Below are positions 1 to 7,316 of a stretch of DNA of 27,239 nt, piece after piece. The notes under the pieces are model-generated. The model was not told where the DNA came from and searched no databases. It saw only the letters and a program-made list of their open reading frames with translations. Each line of letters begins with the position of its first letter. Position 1 is the first letter of the stretch. Origin of the DNA: Halobacteriales archaeon (GTDB lineage: Archaea; Halobacteriota; Halobacteria; Halorutilales; JAHENH01). Both the position numbers and the translations under genes were made by a program. The DNA is taken from NCBI GenBank assembly GCA_018609935.1, contig JAHENH010000011.1:1-27239 (forward strand). Direction: 5' to 3'.

Positions 1-221
1 TACGGTGTCTACGGGCTGTGCCACATACACCATGTCAATTCACGGTCAGCCCCTACAGATTCCAGCGACTTTATCCCAAGTTTGGAATCTGTCCAAATAC
101 AAAGGGCTTTATACCGTAGGATTTTAAAAACACTTCGATACGTCAAGCATCGTCCCAATCGAGTTGTATCACCCACCTAAAGAAAGGTGTCTTAACCGAT
201 GCATAAAGATAAACTTATCTT
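1..221. other. GC-richer, self-complementary stretch (possible structured RNA or element end)
   Basis: No convincing gene is seen here. Bases 1-120 are about 48% GC by count, well above the surroundings. Several perfect inverted repeats nest: tacggt 1-6 with accgta 113-118; gggctg 13-18 with cagccc 47-52; a 10-base pair acagattcca 55-64 with tggaatctgt 83-92; gcatcg 147-152 with cgatgc 197-202, enclosing the hairpin cacct 174-178 / aggtg 185-189; and aagata 206-211 with tatctt 216-221. The folds exist on either strand, so the strand is open. It lies downstream of nuoA and may run off the left edge. It does not match the RNase P, SRP, 5S or tRNA consensus as I know them. A stable RNA or the decayed end of a transposon are both possible. 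Confidence 0.35.
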
Positions 222-275
222 TACATATTTTATTTACTGACGATTTACTAAATTTATGACCGAAAATAAGTAGAT

Positions 276-641
276 CTAACGTACAGGTTTTACCCAGTCC
301 ATGGCTCCGCTTCTCCATGCCCATCCAATAGGAACCATTAAAATAGCTATAAAAAGTATCGCAGGTATGAAGCTGGCTTTTAAATCTGTAAATATGACAA
401 GCCACGGGAACAAAAGAACAGCTTCTACATCAAATATAAGGAAAAGTATAGCTATTAAATAATACTGTATATCAAATCGTGATCTTGTATCACCTGTAGG
501 TATTTCTCCACTTTCATATGTTTCATGTTTTTGTTTTTCAGGTACAGAGGGCCTAGTTAATTTATTAACTATTAACATTGAAACCGGGATTATCGTAGCT
601 ATTACCGCCATAGCAAGTACTGCTATCCAGTCATTCGCCAT
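276..641 (-). CDS. nuoA: NADH-quinone oxidoreductase (complex I) subunit A / FpoA-like
   Basis: Small membrane subunit of the proton-pumping complex I, which may be NADH-, ferredoxin- or F420H2-linked; the electron donor cannot be told from this subunit. The 121 residues have the family layout: a membrane segment at about 5-27, a hydrophilic loop with the signature TYESGEIPTG (41-50), then membrane segments at about 59-81 and 90-108. The conserved acidic pair sits in FDVE (D71, E73), in the second segment. The length is normal. The ATG at 639-641 gives the expected N-terminus, and no strong ribosome site is visible. In haloarchaea and methanogens nuoB/fpoB follows directly, but the 275 bases downstream here hold no nuoB start, so the gene looks detached from its operon. 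The identification is firm; the operon break is inferred from limited flank. Confidence 0.9.
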   Translation of the reverse strand: MANDWIAVLAMAVIATIIPVSMLIVNKLTRPSVPEKQKHETYESGEIPTGDTRSRFDIQYYLIAILFLIFDVEAVLLFPWLVIFTDLKASFIPAILFIAILMVPIGWAWRSGAMDWVKPVR

Positions 642-813
642 AATAGAAATCAGTTCTCTAAAGCTTAAATGTTTAATTATATTTTATCTATTTTCTAAAA
701 CCTATACATCATTTTATATAGGTAAATAGTAATGATTTCAAATTAGAAAGTGACATTGACATCTCTTTTTTCAGTTTAAGATAGATATTAATAGATAAAT
801 AGTAAAGACTTAT

Positions 814-1956
814 TTAGCCCGGACTACTAGGATGGTAGTCCGTTTTATATTCTCCAAGCTTATTATCAAGCCTATCTGGGTTTATACGTCCGCTTAACAA
901 CATAAAATCTATTATTGTTAAGGCCAACATTGCCTCTATTACTGGAACACCCCGGGGAGGTAATACTGGGTCATGTCTTCCTGTAACTTGTATCTCTTTT
1001 TCTTCTTCCGTTTCCCAATCAACTGTTTTCTGTTTTTTGGGTATAGATGTAGGTGCATGTAGAGTAACCTCACCATAGATGGGTTTTCCTGTTGTTATTC
1101 CTCCCTGAACTCCTCCATGGTCGTTTTCCTCAGGTACAACTTCGTTGTCTTCATTAAATATCCATGGATCGTTACGTGTATATCCATTTATTTCTCTTGC
1201 TTCCCTCCCAAGTCCAAATTCAAATGCAGTAGTAGAGGGGATCGACAACAATGCTTTTCCAAGTCTAGCTTCCATAGAATCAAATCTTGGTGCCCCTAAA
1301 CCCCTTGGTACACCTCTTATTTCAAAATAAATACTTCCACCGATTGAATCTCCGTTACTTTGATATTCTTTTACTAATTTCTCCATTTTTTCTGCAGTAT
1401 CTGGATCAGCGCACCTTACATTGTTTTCTTCAGCTCTATCAAGATCTTCGAAATCCACTCGTGGAGACTTTATATCACCAATCTGGTTTACATGGCCTTT
1501 TATTTCTATATTTTTCTTGGCTAGTATTTTTTTAGCAATAGCTCCTGCAGCCACCCAGTTTACAGTTTCTCTAGCACTAGACCTTCCTCCACCACCCCAG
1601 GACCTAGTTCCAAATTTAGCAGAATAGGTAAAATCTCCATGGCTTGGTCTTGGTGCAGTTACAAATGGCTCATATTTATCTGATTCTGCGTCCTTATTAT
1701 CAATCACCATCCCTATAGGGGTTCCAGTAGTATATCCGTCTTCTATCCCACTTTTTATCTGTACTCTATCAGCTTCCGTTCTTTTAGTTGTAATTCTAGA
1801 CTGTCCTGGTTTTCTCCTATCAAGCTCATACTGTATATCTTCTTCCGAAACCTCTAATCCAGCTGGACATCCACTAACAACCACCCCCATCGATGGTCCG
1901 TGGCTTTCACCATAGGTCACCACCTTAAAAAGCCGACCGAAAATATTTCCGTTCAT
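814..1956 (-). CDS. aroC: Chorismate synthase
   Basis: Last step of the shikimate pathway: FMNH2-dependent 1,4-elimination of phosphate from EPSP to give chorismate, feeding aromatic amino acid synthesis. The 380 residues are full length for the family. The N-terminal signature TYGESHG (about residues 14-20), the RRKPGQSRITTKRTE stretch near 50, the glycine-rich WGGGGRSSARETV region near 120-135 and the conserved RHDP near the C-terminus are all present. The start gives the usual N-terminus (NIFGRLFKVVTYGESHG). No other shikimate gene is in the window. A tRNA-Ser gene lies 90 bases upstream on the same strand, with an AT-rich spacer. Confidence 0.97.
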   Translation of the reverse strand: MNGNIFGRLFKVVTYGESHGPSMGVVVSGCPAGLEVSEEDIQYELDRRKPGQSRITTKRTEADRVQIKSGIEDGYTTGTPIGMVIDNKDAESDKYEPFVTAPRPSHGDFTYSAKFGTRSWGGGGRSSARETVNWVAAGAIAKKILAKKNIEIKGHVNQIGDIKSPRVDFEDLDRAEENNVRCADPDTAEKMEKLVKEYQSNGDSIGGSIYFEIRGVPRGLGAPRFDSMEARLGKALLSIPSTTAFEFGLGREAREINGYTRNDPWIFNEDNEVVPEENDHGGVQGGITTGKPIYGEVTLHAPTSIPKKQKTVDWETEEEKEIQVTGRHDPVLPPRGVPVIEAMLALTIIDFMLLSGRINPDRLDNKLGEYKTDYHPSSPG

Positions 1957-2046
1957 ATTAAAACTAGAGGGAAAGAAAATAAAAGATATTAGTATATTAA
2001 TCTAGTCGTTATTAGTTTATTTAGTATTTTTTTTAAAAAGACATAC

Positions 2047-2130
2047 GCCGAGGGAGGGATTTGAACCCTCGAGGGCTTAAAGCCCACGCGCTCTCCAAGC
2101 GCGCGCCTTACCAGACTAGGCTACCTCGGC
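2047..2130 (-). tRNA. tRNA-Ser (anticodon GGA)
   Basis: Read on the minus strand, a 7-bp acceptor GCCGAGG/CCTCGGC encloses a D arm, an anticodon stem CGCGC/GCGCG with loop TTGGAGA (anticodon GGA), a long class II variable arm (GGGCTTTAAGCCC) and a T arm GAGGG-TTCAAAT-CCCTC. The total is 84 bases with no encoded CCA and no intron. The long variable arm fits serine, and GGA decodes UCC and UCU. Confidence 0.97.
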
Positions 2131-2223
2131 TATTTAGATTAGTTGACATAAAAACATAATTCCCGGCTCTCTATGAAGTTTTCGACTTAAATAGATTAAA
2201 TGTTGTTAGAAAAGTACATACAT

Positions 2224-2233
2224 CTATATATTG
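2224..2233 (+). promoter_or_regulatory. TATA box for tgtA-arcS
   Basis: ctatatattg lies about 32 bases upstream of the tgtA ATG, the usual archaeal spacing for a transcript with a very short leader. No Shine-Dalgarno site is seen before this ATG, which fits. Confidence 0.45.
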
Positions 2234-2259
2234 TATCTTCTATAAAGAATTAATTTATC

Positions 2260-3663
2260 ATGGCGAGTTTTGAGATAGCTTCAAAAGATAGTCTGGGCCG
2301 TACAGGTAAATTGGAAATAAATGAAAAAACTGTAAAGACGCCTGCGTTAATGCCCGTACTTAATCCCAGTTTATGGTCTCCAGACTTGACAAATATTGAT
2401 ATTGTAATAACTAATTCATATATCATTAAAAATAATAAAAAATTTAGAAATGAGTCATTGGATAAAGGCCTTCATTCTCTTTTCGATTTTGAAGGAGTTA
2501 TAGTAACAGATTCAGGAGCCTATCAGGCAAGTGTATATGGAGATTTGGAAGTTTCTAATAGAGAAATGATAGAGTTCCAAGGAGATATTGGGTCCGATAT
2601 AGTTACACCCCTAGATATTCCTACACAACCGGATGTTTCGAAAAACAGAGCAAGAAAAGAACTTGACAAAACAATATCTAGAACAAAAGAAGCTACCGAA
2701 ATTATGGATAAAATTAATTCACCGATACAGGGAGGTATATACAATGATCTAAGGGAAAAATCTGGAAAAGTTTCATCAGATCTAGGTTCTATACATCCTA
2801 TAGGAGGTGTTGTTCCTCTATTAGAACAGTATAGATTTAAGGATATTGTAGATATTGTTATATCTTCAAAAAAAGGACTTAGTAGCGATGACCCAGTACA
2901 TCTATTTGGTGCAGGTCATCCTTTGTTTTTTTCTCTATCTGTAGCTATGGGTTGTGATTTATTTGACTCAGCTGCATATGCTTTATACGCTGAAGATGAT
3001 CGTTATTTAACACCTAGAGGAACTAAAAAATTAGAAGATATTATCGAGCTTCCTTGTGGATGTCAAGTATGTTCTGAAAATACTGTAGATGACTTTGGCT
3101 TTGAACTTTTATGTCAACATAATTTAAATATTAGTTTTGCAGAGATTTCAAAGATTAGACAAGCCATACATGAAGGTAGTCTTTTAGAACTTGTTGAAAC
3201 TAGGGCTAGATCCCACCCAAAGGTACTAGACGGATTTAAGAAATTTCTAGAATATTCTGATATAATAGAAAAATATGACGCTGGAACTAAATCTACGTTT
3301 TTATATACTGGATGCGTTAATAGACCTGAAATAATTAGACATCATAAAAGACTTGATAGATTCAATATAGAAGAAGATACTATAATAATAGATACTGATG
3401 GAGAGGGTGATTTTTGTTTTAAACCTCCATTTGGTCCTTTTCCTAGAGAACTTATAGAGACATATCCCTTAAATGCTGAAATACCTGAGGAATTAGATTA
3501 CGAGTCTATTGGTATGGGTCTAGAAGGACTATTAAAACTAATAGACCTAAATCCTGAAACTAACATTATTTTTAGACATCCAGGATGGGAACATTCTAAA
3601 CTTAAACAGATAGAAAAAATAGAAAGAGTTGAAGTAAAAAATAAAGAAGAGATAAATAAATGA
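2260..3663 (+). CDS. tgtA: tRNA-guanine(15) transglycosylase (archaeosine TGT)
   Basis: Exchanges guanine-15 in the D loop of archaeal tRNAs for preQ0, the first tRNA-level step of archaeosine formation. The catalytic TIM-barrel features are visible: the nucleophile motif TDSGAYQ with D84, the substrate loop PIQGGIYNDLR, and a zinc site C266-x-C268-x2-C271 with H287 (CGCQVC ... LCQHNL). Residues after about 330 form the family's accessory region. At 467 residues it lacks the PUA domain of longer archaeal TGTs; in this locus the PUA is on the neighbouring arcS product, a split arrangement known in haloarchaea and Methanosarcina. arcS starts 26 bases downstream, so the two are almost certainly one operon. 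The ATG at 2260 is a good fit to the family N-terminus. Confidence 0.95.
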   Translation: MASFEIASKDSLGRTGKLEINEKTVKTPALMPVLNPSLWSPDLTNIDIVITNSYIIKNNKKFRNESLDKGLHSLFDFEGVIVTDSGAYQASVYGDLEVSNREMIEFQGDIGSDIVTPLDIPTQPDVSKNRARKELDKTISRTKEATEIMDKINSPIQGGIYNDLREKSGKVSSDLGSIHPIGGVVPLLEQYRFKDIVDIVISSKKGLSSDDPVHLFGAGHPLFFSLSVAMGCDLFDSAAYALYAEDDRYLTPRGTKKLEDIIELPCGCQVCSENTVDDFGFELLCQHNLNISFAEISKIRQAIHEGSLLELVETRARSHPKVLDGFKKFLEYSDIIEKYDAGTKSTFLYTGCVNRPEIIRHHKRLDRFNIEEDTIIIDTDGEGDFCFKPPFGPFPRELIETYPLNAEIPEELDYESIGMGLEGLLKLIDLNPETNIIFRHPGWEHSKLKQIEKIERVEVKNKEEINK

Positions 3664-3677
3664 TAATAAATATAATA

Positions 3678-3691
3678 GAGGGTAAAGGTTG
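3678..3691 (+). promoter_or_regulatory. Ribosome binding site and TTG start of arcS
   Basis: A gaggg at 3678-3682 precedes TTG at 3689-3691 by six bases. The protein beginning there (TEYFEVLSRDG...) aligns with the start of the TGT-like domain as seen in TgtA next door (ASFEIASKDS...). No ATG in this frame lies nearby, so the TTG start is preferred. Confidence 0.6.
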
Positions 3692-5431
3692 ACGGAATAC
3701 TTTGAAGTACTTTCTCGAGATGGTCCTGCGAGACTAGGTGAATTGAGACTGGAAGATGAGGTGAAAACACCTGCATTGGTAGGTGACATACTTAAGGACG
3801 AAGGAAGTATTTGGAGTAAGCCAAGAAAAGAGAATATTGAGGGTAATAAATCTAAAATTACCGTTTTACCCCATAGAGTTTTCCCTCCAGGAACACCACT
3901 TGAAGTCATTAAATCTAAAAATAAAAATCCTAGCAAAAAAAATTTCCCCTCTGCATCAGTACAAAATTCTGAAAAACCTAGATCACTTGGCCATGACGTC
4001 TATATATTGACTGGGTTCAGGGAAAGAGCTAGAGAAGTGGTTGACAGGATAATAAAAGCTAGACAAAAGTTAGAGCCTGATTCAGCTATTATGGCCCCCT
4101 CCATAGCTACTCCATCTAATTTAGCTATATTAGTATATCTAGGAATTGATTGTTTTGATAAAAATAAGGTAATTATAGAAGGGAGAGGAGGTACATATAT
4201 GGATTCTACTGGAGAATATAAAATAGAAGATCTTAATGAGTTGTTTTGCAGCTGTGAATTTTGCATAGATTCCACACCTGAAACAATATCTAAAAAAGAA
4301 ATTTCGAAACACAATCTTCTCTCCTTAAAATCTGAGTTATCAAGAATAAGAGATAAAATAAAGAAAGGGAAGATAAGAGAATACATTGAAGGTCAAACTA
4401 GACAAAATAGATGGCAGGTTGAAGCTATGCGTATTTTCGATGATACAGAATATTCTCAAAAAAGAGCTCCAATAGCTCGTAAATCTATGATGGATACAAA
4501 TTCACAGGAATCAATGGATAGAGCAGAAATTAAAAGATTCACAAATAGAGTTATAAATCGGTATAGTGCTCCAAGATCTGATGTAGCTGTCTTATTACCC
4601 TGTTCAGCTAAAAAGCCATATTCCAAATCTCAGTCTCATAAAAAATTTAGAAAATCAATTCGTGGAAGAGCTCACGAAATAATCATCACAAGTCCAATAG
4701 GTGTGGTTCCAAGAGAATTAGAACTCACATATCCTGCAGGACATTATGATACACCTGTAACCGGAAGATGGACTGAAACAGAAAAAGCATTTGTTTCAAA
4801 TTTGCTATCTAAATATCTGGAAGAAAATAACTACGATAGAATTATATCCCATGTTCCAAAGGAAGGATATAAAGAAGTTGTAGAAAAAACAAAAGAAAAC
4901 AATAGTCTAGAAATAGAAAACACTACAGAAGGAGATCCCAGATCTAAAAAATCTCTAGAAAAACTCGATAACGCTTTAGGGAATAGTACTCAAGCAAATT
5001 ATTCGATCCAAGATAAATGGTTTATTAGGGGTATTGCTGACTATCAGTTTGGAAAAAATATATTTGACGAAAACCTCAGCTTAGAAAACATCAAAGTTAA
5101 GGGTAGATTTCCACAGCTTAGGCTACATAAGTCTGGTTCTAATAATTTACTTGCTACGTTAACTCCAGAATATGGTATTCTATCATTAACCATTGAAGGT
5201 GGAAAAGTATTTCAAGCACCAAAGGTAGAAATAGATGACTTCTACCCTAAAGGTAGTGTTTTAGCACCTGGAATTAAAGACGCTGAACCATCAATACTTG
5301 TTGGAGATGAAGTTCTATTTGAAGGACCTGAAGCTATAGGTATAGGTAGATCTCAGATGACTGGAAAGGAGATGATTGAATCAACTAGAGGCATATCTAT
5401 AGATGTAAGACATGTACAAAAAAATACTTGA
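3689..5431 (+). CDS. arcS: Archaeosine synthase ArcS (TgtA2)
   Basis: Acts after TgtA on preQ0-15 in tRNA, adding lysine or an amine to the nitrile on the way to archaeosine. Domains in order: a TGT-like N-terminal half (about 1-260) that starts like TgtA (FEVLSRDGPARLGEL) but lacks the TDSG nucleophile motif, keeping a cysteine cluster (CSCEFC ... KHN); the ArcS-specific motif PC-x3-KPY-x2-S-x2-H, seen as P304 to H317 (PCSAKKPYSKSQSH), with downstream conserved SPIGVVPRELELTYPAGHYD; and a C-terminal PUA RNA-binding domain at about 475-575. At 580 residues it matches haloarchaeal TgtA2. It starts with TTG behind a gaggg site and follows tgtA by 26 bases. The ArcS motif makes the assignment strong. 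Confidence 0.95.
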   Translation: MTEYFEVLSRDGPARLGELRLEDEVKTPALVGDILKDEGSIWSKPRKENIEGNKSKITVLPHRVFPPGTPLEVIKSKNKNPSKKNFPSASVQNSEKPRSLGHDVYILTGFRERAREVVDRIIKARQKLEPDSAIMAPSIATPSNLAILVYLGIDCFDKNKVIIEGRGGTYMDSTGEYKIEDLNELFCSCEFCIDSTPETISKKEISKHNLLSLKSELSRIRDKIKKGKIREYIEGQTRQNRWQVEAMRIFDDTEYSQKRAPIARKSMMDTNSQESMDRAEIKRFTNRVINRYSAPRSDVAVLLPCSAKKPYSKSQSHKKFRKSIRGRAHEIIITSPIGVVPRELELTYPAGHYDTPVTGRWTETEKAFVSNLLSKYLEENNYDRIISHVPKEGYKEVVEKTKENNSLEIENTTEGDPRSKKSLEKLDNALGNSTQANYSIQDKWFIRGIADYQFGKNIFDENLSLENIKVKGRFPQLRLHKSGSNNLLATLTPEYGILSLTIEGGKVFQAPKVEIDDFYPKGSVLAPGIKDAEPSILVGDEVLFEGPEAIGIGRSQMTGKEMIESTRGISIDVRHVQKNT

Positions 5432-5553
5432 CAGCCTAAAATATAGTTTCTAATATATCAGCTAAATAGGATAAAAGTAATTAATATTAAAAGTAATTTT
5501 TAAGTTGTAAAAAACGGCTATACTATCTTCTTAAACTTATCTAGTTTTTAAGT

Positions 5554-7080
5554 TTAGTCTTCTCCAAATCCTTCTGCTGAGACAACATCATCTATACGTA
5601 ATATCATACTTGCTACTTCTTCCGCACTAGATATAGCTTGCCTTTTCACTCCTATAGGTTCTACTATTCCTTGTTCTAAGGAATCTATACCTTCATCTTT
5701 ATCTACATCGAGTCCAGCATTTTGTTCTCCGGATTCATGTTTACTTCTTAGTCCTACTATTGTATCCACAGTGTCAAGTCCAGAGTTTTCAGCAAGTGTT
5801 CTAGGCACCATTTCTAGGGAGTCAGAAAAGACTTCTGCTGCAAGTTGCTCTCTTCCTTCTAGACTTTCAGCATAGTTTCTAAGTTTCAAGGATAGTTCTA
5901 TTTCAGTAGCTCCACCTCCAGGTATTACTTTTCCTTCTTTATATGCTCCAGATACAGCCTCAATAGCGTCTTCTATACCTCGTTTTATTTCCTCTCCAAC
6001 TTGCTCTGTTCCACCCCTTAATATTAAGGTTACACCTATCCCATTTCCTTCTATATATAAGAGTTCTTCTGAGGAGTTATATTTCACTGATCCCTGACCT
6101 ATGTCTTCTTTACTTGCTGTCTCTATATTGTTAGCTATTCTAGCATCTGTTACTCTTGATAGAAATTCTAAGTCATCGCTATCGATGTCTTCTATGGCTA
6201 ATACGTTATTTCGAGCAAGATGGTGTTTTACTACATCTGCTATATCATCTCCAGTGAAAACTATATCAGCAAGCTCCGTAACTTGTTTAGCTCTTTCTTG
6301 TAGTCTTCCTTCCTCCTGTTCGATAGCTTGCTTAACTCCACCTACTCCAGATATCGATACATCAGCATCTAGTTCTGTTTCCTCAATATCTAATCCTTCA
6401 TCTAGAAGTAATATATCACCATCTATATCATGTGGCATTCCAGTATTATCAGGTTCTTCTTCTAATACCAACCCTTCCACTAGTTCAGAACCACCTGCTG
6501 CACCTGTTTTAACAATAGATTTTATATTATCAGTTTCAGCGTTTGTTGCTTCTACTGAAGTTAATGCAAGTTCAGCTAAGTGTTCTCTATCTATATCCGC
6601 ATTTCTTCCAGTCATAGCAGTTAACGCTACCTGTTTTAGTCTTTCTCTATCAGCATCCACAGATATTTTTTCTAATTCCTCCTTCGCTCTAATTGACGCA
6701 AGCCTGTATCCTTGAGCTACTGTAGTTGGATGTACATCCTTATCAAGAAGTTCTTCAGAATTTTTTAAAAGTTCTCCAGCTAAAGCTACCGCTGTTGTTG
6801 TTCCATCTCCAGCTTCTTCCTCTTGGGCTTTAGCTACTTCTACTATCATTTTAGCTGTGGGGTTTTCTATATCCATTTCCTCAAGAACAGTTACTCCATC
6901 ATTCGTCACAGTTATATCACTTCCAGCGACTATCATCTTGTCCATCCCTTTTGGCCCTAAGGTTGTTCTTACAGCTTCAGCTACTGCTTTAGCTGCTGAT
7001 ATATTATGAGATTGTGCATCTTTATCTCGAAGCCTTTCCGACTCTTCACCTAAAACTACCATTGGCTGTTGAGCACCCAT
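5554..7080 (-). CDS. ths: Thermosome subunit (group II chaperonin)
   Basis: Subunit of the double-ring ATP-driven cytosolic chaperonin. Equatorial nucleotide-binding motifs are in place: [23 protein letters not shown] and AGDGTTTAV near the N-terminus and [13 protein letters not shown] in the C-terminal third, with apical and intermediate domains between. At 508 residues it is at the short end of the usual 525-560. The core is complete, and the missing part is the flexible C-terminal tail: it stops soon after [13 protein letters not shown] with no glycine/methionine repeat. Charged residues are acidic-biased, more so than in neighbouring genes. Only one subunit gene lies in the window, so its type (A/B) cannot be set. 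A TATA box sits about 30 bases before the ATG. It converges with arcS across 122 bases. Confidence 0.96.
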   Translation of the reverse strand: MGAQQPMVVLGEESERLRDKDAQSHNISAAKAVAEAVRTTLGPKGMDKMIVAGSDITVTNDGVTVLEEMDIENPTAKMIVEVAKAQEEEAGDGTTTAVALAGELLKNSEELLDKDVHPTTVAQGYRLASIRAKEELEKISVDADRERLKQVALTAMTGRNADIDREHLAELALTSVEATNAETDNIKSIVKTGAAGGSELVEGLVLEEEPDNTGMPHDIDGDILLLDEGLDIEETELDADVSISGVGGVKQAIEQEEGRLQERAKQVTELADIVFTGDDIADVVKHHLARNNVLAIEDIDSDDLEFLSRVTDARIANNIETASKEDIGQGSVKYNSSEELLYIEGNGIGVTLILRGGTEQVGEEIKRGIEDAIEAVSGAYKEGKVIPGGGATEIELSLKLRNYAESLEGREQLAAEVFSDSLEMVPRTLAENSGLDTVDTIVGLRSKHESGEQNAGLDVDKDEGIDSLEQGIVEPIGVKRQAISSAEEVASMILRIDDVVSAEGFGED

Positions 7081-7106
7081 ATATTATGGGCGCTACTTCA
7101 TCCATC

Positions 7107-7114
7107 TTTATAAG
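7107..7114 (-). promoter_or_regulatory. TATA box for the thermosome gene
   Basis: CTTATAAA on the minus strand is centred about 30 bases upstream of the thermosome ATG (7078-7080), predicting a very short leader. It lies in the spacer after the Sec61-beta stop codon, so the chaperonin gene has its own promoter rather than relying on gyrase read-through. Confidence 0.65.
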
Positions 7115-7135
7115 CAAAACGTTATCTATATTTAT

Positions 7136-7291
7136 TTATATGAAATTAAGTATTTGTATTAATACCGCAATAGAAAGAGATAAAGCTATAACTGTCTTAG
7201 GATTGATCCGTATTGCACGCGAGTCCTCAGATTCAAAATATCTAACAAGTCCTGCAGAAGACATTGGACCTCTCTGATCATCACTAGACAT
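7136..7291 (-). CDS. secG: Preprotein translocase subunit Sec61-beta (archaeal SecG)
   Basis: A 51-residue gene small enough to be missed by length-filtered ORF calling. It is the third, non-essential subunit of the SecYE-beta protein channel in the cytoplasmic membrane. The translation begins MSSDDQRGPMSSAGLVRYFE, followed by SEDSRAIRINPKTVI and one C-terminal membrane segment (about residues 34-51, IALSLSIAVLIQILNFI). This is the archaeal Sec61-beta layout: a disordered N-terminus, the conserved AGLVRYFE and a single tail-anchored helix. Start ATG at 7289-7291, stop TAA at 7136-7138. It lies 25 bases after gyrA and 55 before the thermosome gene on the same strand. An AT-rich stretch, atttaaattatttaac, sits just upstream and may be a promoter element. 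Confidence 0.95.
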   Translation of the reverse strand: MSSDDQRGPMSSAGLVRYFESEDSRAIRINPKTVIALSLSIAVLIQILNFI

Positions 7292-7316
7292 ATAGTTAAA
7301 TAATTTAAAATGATAT

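Noticed and set aside
1..221. RNase P, SRP or 5S RNA identity for the structured left end
   Set aside because: Their conserved core sequences are not found on either strand, so only a structured segment is claimed.
169..405. Minus-strand frame of 78 codons overlapping the end of nuoA
   Set aside because: Overlaps the real NuoA frame on the same strand and has no recognisable motif.
6101..6715. 204-codon plus-strand open frame inside the thermosome gene
   Set aside because: Serine-rich mirror of acidic codons on the opposite strand; the minus-strand chaperonin is unmistakable.
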